Source: Streptomyces sp. NBC_01142 (GTDB lineage Bacteria > Actinomycetota > Actinomycetes > Streptomycetales > Streptomycetaceae). From it: a stretch of 64,000 nucleotides of DNA. Both the position numbers and the translations under genes were made by a program. The notes below the pieces were generated by a model, which made no database searches, had not been told where the DNA came from, and saw only the letters and a program-made list of their open reading frames with translations. The stretch spans positions 1,116,001-1,180,000 of the forward strand of contig NZ_JAPEOR010000003.1 in NCBI RefSeq assembly GCF_026341125.1, read 5' to 3'. Of this stretch, positions 7,818 to 17,243 are shown piece by piece (the stretch's first letter is position 1; every line of letters starts with the position of its first letter).

Positions 7818-8837
7818 GTGACGGTAAAGATCACCGAGGTCGCCCGTGTGGCCGGAGTCTCGGCGTCGACCGTGTCCCGTGCCCTGCGCGGGCGGTCGGG
7901 GGTCTCCGAGGACGTACGCGACGAGATCACCCGCATCGCGGCGGAGCTCGGCTACACCGCCTCCCGGTACGCGTCCAGCCTGGCCAGCGGCCGGACGTCC
8001 ACGGTCGGGGTCATCGCCCCCTACGTCGGGCGCTGGTTCTTCGGCCACGTACTGGACGCGGCGGAGCACGAGCTCAGCGCGGCCGGTTACGACCTGCTGC
8101 TCTACAACGTGGCCACGGACGAGACCCGGAATCGCTTCTTCACCCGGATGCCCGCCCGCAAGCGCGTCGACGCCGTCCTCTCCCTGCTCATCCCGACCGA
8201 GGAGGAGGCCGACGTCCTGCGGTCGCTGGGCCTTCCCCTCGGCATCGTCGTCGGCGAGCCGCGACCCGGCTTCACCACCGTCGGCATCGACGACCACGCC
8301 GGCGCCCGCCTCGCGGTCCGCCACCTGGTCAACCTCGGGCACCGCCGGATCGGGATGCTGGGCACCGGGCCCACCGCCCCGATGCACTGGACCACCCCGC
8401 TCACCCGGCGGGCGGCGTACCTGGACGTGCTCGCCGACGCCGGGATCCCCTACGACCCCCGGCTCGACCTCGACGGTGGATACACGGTCGAGGGCGGCGA
8501 ACGGGCCATGACCGAACTGCTGGCCGCGGACAACCCGCCCACCGCAGTCTTCGCTCAGTCCGACGAGATGGCGATGGGTGCCCTGCGTGCCCTGCGCCGC
8601 CACCGGCTGCGGACCCCGCAGGACATCTCGATCGTCGGCTTCGACGACCACGAACTGGCCGAGGTGGTGGGTCTGACCACCGTCGCGCAGCCCGTGGCGG
8701 AGCAGGGCGCCGAGCTGGCCCGGCTGCTGCTGAAGCAGTTGGCGTCGCCGTCCGAACCCGCGCCCGAGTACGTCGAGATGCCGGTTCGGCTCGTGCTCCG
8801 CGAGACGACCGCCCCGCCCCGCCGCGATCACGACTGA
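7818..8837 (+). CDS. LacI-family transcriptional regulator of fructoside utilisation
   Basis: A 339-residue LacI/GalR regulator. The N-terminal HTH reads VKITEVARVAGVSASTVSRAL (first 25 residues), followed by the hinge-helix region ASSLASGRTSTVGVI and a periplasmic-binding-like effector domain ending in FDDHELAEVVGLTTVAQP. GTG at 7818 is chosen because AGGAGAGG lies at optimal distance; ATG at 7803 is in frame but would include that sequence. It very likely represses the divergent GH32 gene and the downstream transport operon, with a fructoside as the likely inducer (inferred from neighbours). Confidence 0.92.
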   Translation: MTVKITEVARVAGVSASTVSRALRGRSGVSEDVRDEITRIAAELGYTASRYASSLASGRTSTVGVIAPYVGRWFFGHVLDAAEHELSAAGYDLLLYNVATDETRNRFFTRMPARKRVDAVLSLLIPTEEEADVLRSLGLPLGIVVGEPRPGFTTVGIDDHAGARLAVRHLVNLGHRRIGMLGTGPTAPMHWTTPLTRRAAYLDVLADAGIPYDPRLDLDGGYTVEGGERAMTELLAADNPPTAVFAQSDEMAMGALRALRRHRLRTPQDISIVGFDDHELAEVVGLTTVAQPVAEQGAELARLLLKQLASPSEPAPEYVEMPVRLVLRETTAPPRRDHD

Positions 8838-9028
8838 CGCGACGACAGCTGATTACCCGTCAACTGGCGTGACCTCGACCGGCCCAGCTGTGCTGCTTCG
8901 CAGCGGCTGAGTGGCCGGTGCGCTCAGGCGCGCCGATTTCCCCCGCTTCCCGCCTCCCCGACTTCCTCGATTCCACCCGGATCGCGACAGCCGCACCGGA
9001 CACACCCGCACACATGAGGAGATTCACC

Positions 9029-10360
9029 ATGCCCACAGGACGTAGGCGACGGGCGATATGCCTGAGCGTGACACTCGCACTCCCGGTCGGGGCGCTGGCT
9101 GCCTGCGGCGGCGGTTCGACCTCCGGAGTCGAAGCCGGGGACGGCAGGGGCAGCATCAGCGTCTGGGCCCACCAGGGCCAGGACAGCGAGAACAAGGCCC
9201 TGCAGAACGCGGTCGCCGCCTTCAACCGCACACAGAGCGAGGTGAAGGCCGGCCTCAAGCTCATCCCCGGCAACGACTACACCAAGACGATCACCGCGGC
9301 GGCCCCCTCCGAACTCCCCGACGTCATGGAGTTCGACGGACCGAATATGGCGAACTTCGTCTACAACGAGAAGCTCGCGCCCCTGAACGACTTCGTGCCG
9401 AAGGGCACAGTCGCCAACGCCACGAAGGCCATCGCCCAGCAGGGCACGGTGGGCGACGACCTGTACGGGCTGGCGATGTACGACTCCGGGCTCGGTCTGT
9501 ACGGCAACAAGAAGCTCCTGGACGCGGCCGGCGTCGACTATCCCAAGAGCGCCGGGGAGGCCTGGACCGCGGACGAGTTCAGCGCCGCGCTGACCAAGCT
9601 GGCGGCGAAGGACCCCGACCGCAAGGTCCTCGACCTCCAGGAGGCCAACGGCATGGCCACCGAGTGGGGTACGTACGGCTTCTCTCCGGTTCTCTGGTCC
9701 GCGGGCGGCCGTCTCGTCGGCGACGACGGCAAGGCGTCCGGCTCGCTCGACAGCGACGCCGCAGTGGCGGGACTGAAGACGTTCCAGTCCTGGAAGCCGC
9801 TCGTGGACCCCAACACCGACGGCAACGCGATGGCCGAGCGGAAGGTGGCGCTCAGCTGGGTGGGGCACTGGATGTACCCCGCGTACGACAAGGCGCTCGG
9901 CAAGGACCTCGTCGTCATGCCACTGCCCGACTTCGGCAAGGGTCCCAAGACCGGGCAGGGGTCCTGGGCCTGGGGCATCGGCTCGGACACCAAGAACGGC
10001 AAGGCGGCGGGGAAGTTCCTCGAGTTCCTGCTGAACGACGACAACGTCACCGCCATGACCGAGGCCAACGGCGCACCGCCCGCCACGGAGTCGGCGCTCG
10101 CCAAGAGCCGGCTGTACGGCGAGAACGGCCCGCTTCAGCTCTTCGCCGAGCAGCTCTCGGTCCCCTGCGGCGTCAACCGGATCACCCCCACGTGCGTGGC
10201 GACCACCCGGCCCGTGACCGCCGGATACCCCGTCGTCACCGGCGAGTTCAGCAAGGCCCTCAACGCCATCTACGGCGGGGCCGACCCGAAGGCCGAACTC
10301 TCCAAGGCCGCACGCGCGATCGACCGCGACTTCGCCGACAACGACGGGTACGCGTACTGA
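9029..10360 (+). CDS. Sugar ABC transporter substrate-binding lipoprotein
   Basis: A 443-residue family-1 extracellular solute-binding protein. Arg-rich n-region, hydrophobic h-region and lipobox LAAC give a lipidated Cys26, so the mature protein is anchored outside the membrane. The body (SISVWAHQGQDSENKAL; LYGLAMYDSGLGLYGNKKLL; SWAWGIGSDTKNGKAAGKFL) is typical of oligosaccharide-binding proteins. ATG at 9029 is preceded by AGGAGA; ATG at 9014 is in frame but overlaps that sequence. It feeds the two permeases that follow directly. Sucrose or a fructo-oligosaccharide is the likely cargo given GH32 and fructokinase. Confidence 0.92.
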   Translation: MPTGRRRRAICLSVTLALPVGALAACGGGSTSGVEAGDGRGSISVWAHQGQDSENKALQNAVAAFNRTQSEVKAGLKLIPGNDYTKTITAAAPSELPDVMEFDGPNMANFVYNEKLAPLNDFVPKGTVANATKAIAQQGTVGDDLYGLAMYDSGLGLYGNKKLLDAAGVDYPKSAGEAWTADEFSAALTKLAAKDPDRKVLDLQEANGMATEWGTYGFSPVLWSAGGRLVGDDGKASGSLDSDAAVAGLKTFQSWKPLVDPNTDGNAMAERKVALSWVGHWMYPAYDKALGKDLVVMPLPDFGKGPKTGQGSWAWGIGSDTKNGKAAGKFLEFLLNDDNVTAMTEANGAPPATESALAKSRLYGENGPLQLFAEQLSVPCGVNRITPTCVATTRPVTAGYPVVTGEFSKALNAIYGGADPKAELSKAARAIDRDFADNDGYAY

Positions 10361-11295
10361 TGCTCGGCTCCTCGAAGGCCGGGCGCCGACGGCACGGCCG
10401 GGACGGGTGGCACGGACTGCTCATGTCCGCGCCCGCCCTGGCCGGGCTGGTCGCCCTCGTCGGCGTACCGTTCCTCTACGCCGTCTTCCTCTCCTTCCAC
10501 CACGTACGCCTCGGCTCGCCCAGGCCCCCGTCCTTCGTCGGACTGGAGCAGTACCGCCGGCTCTTCACCGACCCCGATCTGTCGGGCCCGTTCCTGCGCG
10601 CGCTGTTCAACAACCTGACCTTCGCGGCGGTGGTCGTCCCGCTGCAGACCGGCCTCGCCCTCGCACTGGCCCTGCTGCTCAACCGCAAGCTGAAGGGCAT
10701 CGGATTCTTCCGCTCGGTCTTCTTCATGCCGGTCGTCTTCCCGATGGCGCTGGTCGCCGTGATCTGGCGCCTGATCCTGTCCCGCAGCGACGAAGGAATG
10801 CTCAACGCGGCGCTGTCCGCCCTCACGTTCGGCGACTGGGGCGCGTTCGACTGGCTGGGATCGACCGCCACCGGCATGGGATCGGTGATCGTGCTGTCCG
10901 TCTGGCAGGGCGTCGGCTTCCAGATGGTGATCATCCTCGCCGGTCTGCAGGGCATCCCCGGCGAACTCTACGAAGCCGCGAGGCTGGACCGGGCCGGGCG
11001 GTGGCAGCAGTTCCGCCATGTCACCCTGCCGGGCATCCGCAACACGCTGGTCTTCGTCGCCATGCTCACCCTGGTGCTCGCCTTCCGCGTGTTCGACCAG
11101 GTCTACGTCCTCATCCGAGGCGGCGGGCTCGACGAGGACTCCGCCAGGACGGTCATGTACCAAGCGGTGACCACCGCATTCGACCAGAACAACATCGGTA
11201 TGGCGTCCGCGATCACCGTGGTCTTCTTCGTGATCGTGATCGCCCTGACCATGCTCCAGCGCCGCCTCGTCCGGCCCGAGAGCGAGGAATCATGA
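10360..11295 (+). CDS. Sugar ABC transporter permease 1 (MalF type)
   Basis: A 311-residue binding-protein-dependent permease with about six membrane spans. The EAA loop that docks the ATPase is clear: ELYEAARLDRAGRWQQFRHV followed by TLPGI. Its ATG overlaps the TGA of the binding-protein gene (TGATG), so translation is coupled. No ATPase gene is present in the operon. In Streptomyces the shared multi-sugar ATPase MsiK normally serves such importers, and the relic at 6085-6249 may be the remains of a local one. Confidence 0.92.
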   Translation: MLGSSKAGRRRHGRDGWHGLLMSAPALAGLVALVGVPFLYAVFLSFHHVRLGSPRPPSFVGLEQYRRLFTDPDLSGPFLRALFNNLTFAAVVVPLQTGLALALALLLNRKLKGIGFFRSVFFMPVVFPMALVAVIWRLILSRSDEGMLNAALSALTFGDWGAFDWLGSTATGMGSVIVLSVWQGVGFQMVIILAGLQGIPGELYEAARLDRAGRWQQFRHVTLPGIRNTLVFVAMLTLVLAFRVFDQVYVLIRGGGLDEDSARTVMYQAVTTAFDQNNIGMASAITVVFFVIVIALTMLQRRLVRPESEES

Positions 11296-12122
11296 CCAAG
11301 CTGCGTCGCGCGGCCGACTATCTCGTACTCGGCTCTCTCGCCTTCGTCTTCGCGCTGCCCGCGCTCTATCTGGTCCTCGGCAGCTTCAAGCCGTCGAACC
11401 AGGTGCTCGACGGACTCACCGGCTTCCTGCCGACCGATCTGACCCTGCGCAACTACCGCGCGGTCTTCGACGGACTCTCCTCCGACAGCACCGGCCACTT
11501 CTGGCAGTTCATGGCCGTGTCGGTCTCCGTGTCGGTGATCGTCGTCGTCGGCGGACTGGTCATCAACTCCATGGCCGCCTACGCGCTGTCACGGCTGCGA
11601 TGGCATGGCCGGCAACCGGTTCTGACAGTCGTCCTGCTGCTCATGCTGGTGCCGTTCGAGTCGGTGGCCGTACCGCTGTTCCATCTGCTCGGCGACCACC
11701 GGAACACGCTGTACGTACTCGCCCTGCCGTTCATCGCCAACGCCTTCTCGATCTACCAGTTCCACACCGCGTTCAGCAGCATCCCGCGCAGCATCGACGA
11801 GGCCGCACGGCTCGACGGAGCGGGCCCCTGGCGGATTCTGTTCTCGGTCATCTGGCCCATGAGCAAACCGGTCTTCGCCTCGGTGGCGATCCTGACTTTC
11901 CTCATGTCGTGGGGCTCGTTCCTCTGGCCGGTGCTGATGATCTCCGAGCCCGCCCTGCGTCCGCTGCCACTGGAGATGAGCGTCTTCCAGGGCCAGCAGC
12001 CTCCCGACTGGGGACAGATCCTGGCCTTCGGCGTGCTGCTGGTCACCCCGGTGCTCATCGTCTTCGCGTTCTTCCAGCGCTGGTTCGTCCAGGGTGTCGC
12101 CGGCTCGGCAGTGAAGGGCTGA
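11292..12122 (+). CDS. Sugar ABC transporter permease 2 (MalG type)
   Basis: A 276-residue partner permease with six predicted spans and the EAA loop SIDEAARLDGAGPWRILFSV followed by IWPMSKP. It begins with ATGA, overlapping the stop codon of permease 1 by 4 bp. With permease 1 it should form the heterodimeric channel for the binding protein encoded at 9029-10360. The fructokinase gene starts 3 bp after its stop. Confidence 0.92.
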   Translation: MTKLRRAADYLVLGSLAFVFALPALYLVLGSFKPSNQVLDGLTGFLPTDLTLRNYRAVFDGLSSDSTGHFWQFMAVSVSVSVIVVVGGLVINSMAAYALSRLRWHGRQPVLTVVLLLMLVPFESVAVPLFHLLGDHRNTLYVLALPFIANAFSIYQFHTAFSSIPRSIDEAARLDGAGPWRILFSVIWPMSKPVFASVAILTFLMSWGSFLWPVLMISEPALRPLPLEMSVFQGQQPPDWGQILAFGVLLVTPVLIVFAFFQRWFVQGVAGSAVKG

Positions 12123-12125
12123 AGG

Positions 12126-13100
12126 ATGACGCAGTCGCAGCAGACATCCAGGATCGTCGTCGTCGGAGAGGCCCTCATCGATCTGAAGGGCGCTCCCGAC
12201 GGGCGGACCTTCATCGCCCACCCCGGCGGCAGCCCCGCCAACGTCGCCTACGGCCTGGCCCGGCTGGGCCGACCGGTGACCCTGGTGACCGAGATGGGGG
12301 ACGACCCCTTCGGCAGGCTGCTGCACCAGCATCTGACCGAAGCGGGGGTCGAACTCGCCGTGCCGCCCGACCCCGCCGTCGCCACCGGGATGGCCCTCGT
12401 CGCGGTCGGCCCCGACGGCTCCGCCTCGTACGACTTCCGCGTCAGGTGGAACCCGCCCGTCCCCCTCGCCCCGTCGGACGCCGTCGCCCTGCACACCGGG
12501 TCGATCGCGGCCTTCATGGAGCCGGGCGCGACCGCGGTGGAGGACATGCTCACCGTGGCCCGGGGACGAGCCACGGTGACGTTCGACCCCAACTGCCGCC
12601 CGGCCCTGATGGGCGACCGGGACACGGCGCGCCGACGGCTCGAACGCCTGCTGGCGCTCACCGACGTCGTCAAGGCCAGTGACGAGGACCTGCGCTGGCT
12701 GTACGGCGACTCCCCGCCCGAGGCGGTCGTCGCGGACTGGCTCGACCGGGGACCCGGCCTGGTGGTGATCACCTGCGGGGGCCGGGGCGCACTGGCCTTC
12801 GGCAGAGCCGCCGAGGCCCAATGCCCCGCGGTCCCGGTCGCCGTCGCCGACACCGTCGGCGCGGGAGACGCCTTCATGTCCGCGCTCCTGCACGGCCTCG
12901 GCACCGCGGGCTGCCTCGGGGCCTCCCGCCGCGCTCTTCTCGCGTCCCTCGACCGGAGCGACCTCGACGGCATCCTGCGCACCGCGGTCCTGGCAGCCGC
13001 CGTGACCTGCACCCGCCCGGGGGCGAGGCCGCCGACCGCCGCGGAGATGGCCGCCGCGGAGATGGCCGACGCGGAGCGCAGCGCAGGGCGCGTGCTCTGA
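12126..13100 (+). CDS. PfkB-family carbohydrate kinase, probable fructokinase
   Basis: A 324-residue ribokinase/PfkB-family kinase. Motif 1, GGSPANVAYGLARLG, lies at about residues 34-48. The C-terminal signature DTVGAGDAF contains the catalytic aspartate and the anion hole. The start is 3 bp after the second permease. In a locus with a GH32 fructosidase and a sugar importer, phosphorylation of released fructose is the logical step, making this the last gene of a take-up, cleave and phosphorylate route. The tail (TAAEMAAAEMADAERSAG) is repetitive. Confidence 0.9.
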   Translation: MTQSQQTSRIVVVGEALIDLKGAPDGRTFIAHPGGSPANVAYGLARLGRPVTLVTEMGDDPFGRLLHQHLTEAGVELAVPPDPAVATGMALVAVGPDGSASYDFRVRWNPPVPLAPSDAVALHTGSIAAFMEPGATAVEDMLTVARGRATVTFDPNCRPALMGDRDTARRRLERLLALTDVVKASDEDLRWLYGDSPPEAVVADWLDRGPGLVVITCGGRGALAFGRAAEAQCPAVPVAVADTVGAGDAFMSALLHGLGTAGCLGASRRALLASLDRSDLDGILRTAVLAAAVTCTRPGARPPTAAEMAAAEMADAERSAGRVL

Positions 13101-13147
13101 CCCGGAGCGGGGCGGCGAATTCCGCCGGGGGGCGGTCTCAGGTCGGT

Positions 13148-13163
13148 CGGCGGCCGGCCGCCG
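13148..13163. terminator. GC-rich palindrome between convergent genes
   Basis: CGGCGGCCGGCCGCCG is a perfect 16-bp palindrome in the 67-bp gap between the convergent fructokinase and methyltransferase genes. There is no T-run. Position makes a bidirectional terminator likely; the base composition alone would also favour such palindromes. Confidence 0.4.
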
Positions 13164-13167
13164 GAGG

Positions 13168-13905
13168 TCAGTCGGCGGTCCGCCGCAGGACGAGGCTGAC
13201 GAAGCCCCAGCTCTCCCGGTAGTCCCGCAGCCACTCGGAGCGGTGGGCGGCAGCCGCGGCGAGCGCCTGGGCGGCGTCGGGATCCTCCGGGTGGCCGAGC
13301 GCCCAGGCGGCCAGCGTCCCCGTCCAGTTCCACTCGTACTCGTCCAGCTCCGCGCGGGTGCTGACGTGGCCGTACACCGGCGTCCATCCGTCGGCGACGA
13401 CGCGGTCCACGGTGGTCGGCAGATCACCGAAGTCGCCGAGCATCTCGACGGCCTCCGGGGTGGGTTCGCGGTGCCAGAACCCGTCGCCGATCAGGACGCA
13501 CCCGCCCGGCGCCAGGTGCTTGCGGGCCGCTGCCAGCGTGGGCAGCAGTCCGCCGAAGGCGTGCGCAGCCCCGACGCTGAGGACCACGTCGAACGGGTGC
13601 GGGGAGGCGAACTCCGCAGCGTCGCCCCGGTGGAGGACGACACGGTCCTCGACGCCGAGGTCCTTCACATGCTCGCGCGCACGAGCGAGGGCGGCCTCGG
13701 AGAGGTCGACGCCTTCGGCCCGTAGGCGAGGATGCGCGGCCAGTGCGTGCAGGAGCCACTGGCCGCTGCCGCAGCCGAGGTCGAGTACGCGCTCGTCGCC
13801 TCGCGGAACGGCGCGCTCCAGCAGTCGGCGCACCGAGTCGTCGTCGAGCGGGGCGGCTATGGGGTGGTCGGCATGGGCGAGCAGAGAGATCTCATCACGG
13901 TTCAC
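13168..13905 (-). CDS. Class I SAM-dependent methyltransferase
   Basis: A 245-residue Rossmann-fold methyltransferase. Motif I is VLDLGCGSGQWLL (about residues 41-53), the acidic SAM-ribose residue is in GVDLSEAAL, and motif IV-V is FDVVLSVGAAHAFGG. GTG at 13905 (VNRDEISLLAHADHPIA) is preferred over the extended frame to 13992, which adds low-complexity sequence. Homologues of this type methylate small molecules; the substrate is unknown. It faces the fructokinase gene and shows no operon partner. Confidence 0.85.
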   Translation of the reverse strand: MNRDEISLLAHADHPIAAPLDDDSVRRLLERAVPRGDERVLDLGCGSGQWLLHALAAHPRLRAEGVDLSEAALARAREHVKDLGVEDRVVLHRGDAAEFASPHPFDVVLSVGAAHAFGGLLPTLAAARKHLAPGGCVLIGDGFWHREPTPEAVEMLGDFGDLPTTVDRVVADGWTPVYGHVSTRAELDEYEWNWTGTLAAWALGHPEDPDAAQALAAAAAHRSEWLRDYRESWGFVSLVLRRTAD

Positions 13906-14099
13906 CGGCGCAGCCTGCCAGGGCCGTACGGGCCGCGCATCTGCATTTCCGCCACGGAGGAGCGGGGTGATGCCGCTGAGCCGCCCCGGCATCCGGACAG
14001 GGCGAGGATCAGCGCCGTCGCCAGTGCGGTGAACGCCGCTCCCGCCGATCCCCCTCTCCGGGGCGTGGCCATGGCCGCCGCCCCGGCCCCGGCAAGGTC

Positions 14100-14401
14100 G
14101 TCAGCCCGCGCGACGTATGCCCGGACACCGGGCCGGCCCGGCTCTCCTACGGCCAGGCGCGCGCCCTGCTGGACGAGTACACCGCCCTTCGGGGCCGGGC
14201 ACAGGCTGGGATCTGCACGAGTACCGCGACTCCTCGCTGACCCACCGCGGCGAGCAGGGCGCGTCCCTGTTGATACTGATGGCGAAGTCCCGGCACAAGA
14301 AGCCGGAGAGCGTCCGCCGGTACTTCAGATACGTCAAACCGTCGCCAGAGGCGATTGCCGGGCTCACGAGCCTGCTCGCGCCCGGCGGCAGCAACCGCTG
14401 A
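14100..14401 (+). pseudogene. Relic: C-terminus of a tyrosine recombinase/integrase
   Basis: Two frames together give the end of a phage-type integrase: [21 protein letters not shown] in one, then, after a frameshift near 14185-14200, [20 protein letters not shown] and [16 protein letters not shown] in another. The HxxR box (HEYR) and the nucleophile Tyr (RRYF) are visible, but the N-terminal two-thirds are gone. The 3' end overlaps the convergent MFS gene by 38 bp. Confidence 0.75.
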
Positions 14402-15605
14402 GCCGCGTTCCCTGATCCTTCTCGGTGGCAACGGCGGAGGCGGACAGGAGCGTCGCAGCGGCGAGGCTGCCCCAGAGGGCGGCCGAGCCGTGGGGTGCGA
14501 GAGTGGTGATGACCGCCGGGGAGACGGCGAGGCCGAAGCCCGTGGAGAGCTCGAAGCGGGCGAGGGTGCGTCCCAGGACCTGGGCCGGGGCGAGGTCGGT
14601 GACGAGCGCGGTGGCGCTGCCGGCATAGATGATCTCGCCGACAGTGCAGAGCACGGACACCGCGGCGACGGCCGGGGCACCCCAGCCGTGTCCCAGCGAG
14701 GTGGCCGCGAGGAAGCCGAGATAGGACGCGGTGAGTACCACGCCGGCGAGAGCCAGCACGGTCCGCCGGGAAAAGCGGGACATCAGGACGGTGACCGGAA
14801 CCTGCAGGGTGACCACCAGCACCGTGTTGGCCACGAAGATGGCTGCCGACCACACCGGGGATGCGTGCAACTGTGTCACCAGGACCAGAGGGAGCGCGAT
14901 TTCGGGGATGTTGAGGCAGAAGACGTAGACCACGTTGGCGGCCAGCAGCGCGCGCATCCGGGGTGCTGGCCCGTCGTCCCTGTCCTTGGCCGGGCTAGCG
15001 GCCGGATGCGCGCGTAGGTGGACCGACCACGCCAAGGCCGCCGCAGTGAGATAGGCGAGCCCGGTGACGGCTGCCAGCGCCTGCAATGCGGTGGTGCCGC
15101 CCGCCAGGCATGCGGTGGCGAGGAGCGCACCCGCGCCCAGGCCGGCGTTGCGCAGGGCGCGGCCTCCCGCGAGAGCGACGTCGCGTTCCCGGCCGTGCGC
15201 GACCGTGGCCACGAGAGCTGCGTGGGCGGCCGGCCATGCCTGGTTGCCGATGCCGAGGAAGAGCGCCGCCGTCGCGAACAGCCAGGCGTGCCCCGCCGGG
15301 GTGGCCAGCAGCAGCGCCACGCCCAGCACCCGCACCAGCATCGACGCTGCCACGACCGTGCTGCGTGCGCCCCGGTCCAGCCATCGGCCCACCGCGGGCA
15401 TGCACACCAGACCCACGACGATGCCGACCGTCATGGCGATGCCGGTGGCCGGCGCGGACAGCCTCAGCACAGTCACCCCGTAGAGCAGCAGAAAGGGCCG
15501 CAGCAGGCCGGTGCCGAGCGCGTCCACGGCCAGGGCGACGGCATAGCGGGGGCCTCCGGAGGCACGGACGAGGGCGCGGGGCTGGATCTTGGTGGTGGTT
15601 GCCAT
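14364..15605 (-). CDS. MFS transporter (probable drug exporter)
   Basis: A 413-residue major facilitator protein with about 12 hydrophobic spans and a short basic central loop ([13 protein letters not shown]). The [13 protein letters not shown] loop between helices 2 and 3 corresponds to MFS motif A. It is divergent from a DUF5937/ArsR regulator, and a strong palindrome sits midway between the two start codons, so expression is probably released when the regulator binds a ligand. Substrate unknown; export is inferred from similarity to small-molecule efflux members. Confidence 0.87.
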   Translation of the reverse strand: MATTTKIQPRALVRASGGPRYAVALAVDALGTGLLRPFLLLYGVTVLRLSAPATGIAMTVGIVVGLVCMPAVGRWLDRGARSTVVAASMLVRVLGVALLLATPAGHAWLFATAALFLGIGNQAWPAAHAALVATVAHGRERDVALAGGRALRNAGLGAGALLATACLAGGTTALQALAAVTGLAYLTAAALAWSVHLRAHPAASPAKDRDDGPAPRMRALLAANVVYVFCLNIPEIALPLVLVTQLHASPVWSAAIFVANTVLVVTLQVPVTVLMSRFSRRTVLALAGVVLTASYLGFLAATSLGHGWGAPAVAAVSVLCTVGEIIYAGSATALVTDLAPAQVLGRTLARFELSTGFGLAVSPAVITTLAPHGSAALWGSLAAATLLSASAVATEKDQGTRLSGCCRRARAGS

Positions 15606-15640
15606 GGCGTCAACGGTGCGTACGGCCGCTTGGCTTGCTA

Positions 15641-15669
15641 CGTCGGTTGACGGACACCGTCAACCGACG
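15641..15669. promoter_or_regulatory. Perfect 13-3-13 inverted repeat operator
   Basis: CGTCGGTTGACGG, spacer ACA, CCGTCAACCGACG. The centre (15655) is exactly 50 bp from the first base of each divergent start codon (15605 and 15705). A repressor bound here would cover both promoters. The ArsR-type winged-helix protein encoded at 15705 is the obvious candidate. Confidence 0.8.
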
Positions 15670-15704
15670 CCGTCGCCGGCCATCCGGTCAGGGATGCTGG
15701 GGGG

Positions 15705-16790
15705 ATGACGTTGAGGATCGACATCAGCGGCCTGCCGTCCGAGCGACTGCGGTTCGCCGCCTCCCCGCTGGCCGAGCTGACCGCGATGCTGCACGTGCTG
15801 GCCGAACCCGGGCATCATCCGCAGCTCGCCGGCTGGGCCGGCGATGTCTGGGCCGGGCTGCGGCCGGAGCTGGCCGAGCGGTTGCGGGAGGCCGAGTTCC
15901 TCTGGCGTTCCTCACAAGCCGACTTCCTGCTCCCCGCCCGACCTCGGCCGACCCTCGCCGAGGAGTTGGACGACGTGGACCGGATCGACGACGAAACGTA
16001 TGTGACCGCTGCGCTCGTCACCACGTGCGGCAGCAGCCGGGTCCACTTCGCTGCGCCGTCGCCGCTCACCGACGCGACTGCGCGCGAGCGGGCCCTGGAC
16101 CTGGCCCAGGCCCGCGGCGCGCTGCAAGAGGCCTTCGCGGAACGGCTGCTCGCGGACCCGGCCGCTGTGCGGGCGCGGGTGCGCCACACCCTCGAACAGT
16201 GCGCCGAGGCCTTCTTCGACGCCGCCTGGACGGGCGTCGCCGTGCAGCTCGCCACCGACCTGCGCCTGAAGAACGACCTGTTGAAGCGCCAGGGCATCGG
16301 GTCGGCACTCGCATCGGTCTCCGCCGCAGTCACCCTGGCACCGGACGGAGACTGCATCATCGTGGACAAGGTGCAGGACAAGGCGACCGCCGCCCACGGC
16401 ACCGGGGTCACCTTCATCCCCAGTGTCTTCGGCCGCCCGCACCTGGTGGCGGTCCACGCGCCCGGGTGGCAGCCGGTGGTGCAATACCCCGTGGCCGAGC
16501 CGAGTCCCTCAGAGCCGGTATCGCTGGAAACGGTCACACTACGGCTGGAGGCACTCGCACATCCGGTACGGCTGCGGCTGCTGCGCACCCTGGCCCGCGG
16601 CCCGCACACCACCAGCGAGCTGGCCCACGCCTGGGAACTCTCACCCCCGGAGGTCTCCCGCCACCTCGCCGTCCTGCGCCGCGCGGGCCTGCTCACGGCC
16701 CGGCGGGACGGTCGTTACGTCCGGCACACCCTCAATCTGCCCGCTCTGACGGCGCTGGGCGCCGACCTGCTGGCGGCCGTACTGCGCTGA
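15705..16790 (+). CDS. DUF5937 protein with C-terminal ArsR-type winged helix
   Basis: A 361-residue regulator. Residues 1 to about 270 form a DUF5937-type domain, rich in acidic helices. The C-terminal ~75 residues are an ArsR-family winged helix: RLEALAHPVRLRLLRTLARG, the recognition helix in LSPPEVSRHLAVLRRAGLL, and wing RRDGRYVRHTL. Unlike metal-sensing ArsR proteins, no cysteine-rich site is evident near the DNA-binding helix. It most likely represses itself and the divergent MFS exporter through the 13-3-13 palindrome. The N-terminal domain may sense an organic ligand (inference). Confidence 0.85.
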   Translation: MTLRIDISGLPSERLRFAASPLAELTAMLHVLAEPGHHPQLAGWAGDVWAGLRPELAERLREAEFLWRSSQADFLLPARPRPTLAEELDDVDRIDDETYVTAALVTTCGSSRVHFAAPSPLTDATARERALDLAQARGALQEAFAERLLADPAAVRARVRHTLEQCAEAFFDAAWTGVAVQLATDLRLKNDLLKRQGIGSALASVSAAVTLAPDGDCIIVDKVQDKATAAHGTGVTFIPSVFGRPHLVAVHAPGWQPVVQYPVAEPSPSEPVSLETVTLRLEALAHPVRLRLLRTLARGPHTTSELAHAWELSPPEVSRHLAVLRRAGLLTARRDGRYVRHTLNLPALTALGADLLAAVLR

Positions 16791-16862
16791 GCAGCTTCGG
16801 TCTGCCAGAACACGGGCGACCGCCGCCTTCGCGGCATCGTCCGATCGGCAGGCAGCCGAGCC

Positions 16863-17042
16863 CTGTCCGTTGGTGCGGGCCAGGGCATAGCGCACGCTCG
16901 TGAGCCGCGCCGCGAAGCCGAGCCGGTTGTGGGACCGACGCTTGGTCTCGATCAATTCCCGGGCGGCGTCGTCCAGGACGAAGAACCGCCCCAACTCGCC
17001 GCTCAGCGTGGCCACCCCGCGAAAATCCGTTGCCGCTCGCGA
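16863..17042 (-). pseudogene. Relic: N-terminal part of a Tn3-family transposase
   Basis: The minus-strand frame contains LSGELGRFFVLDDAARELIE and KRRSHNRLGFAARLTSVRY. This matches the N-terminal DUF4158 region of Tn3-family transposases (usual form FFxLDDADxxLI...HNRLGFALQLTTVRY). Only about 60 residues are recognisable; no catalytic domain, res site or 38-bp ends are seen. Confidence 0.7.
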
Positions 17043-17243
17043 GGGGTGAACCACCGTGCGGTGATGAGCACTGGATAGTGTTCGACAGCGGCACGCATCT
17101 GACGTGTTCGGCCGACACGTCGTTCGACAGAGCTCTCCCCGACCCGACCAGGTGGACAGGGGGCGCCGATCGTCGCGGTCGCTCACAGGTCGGCAGCGGA
17201 CCGGCAGTTGCTCCTCGCTGCCCTGTGATGTTCGCACTCGCGT

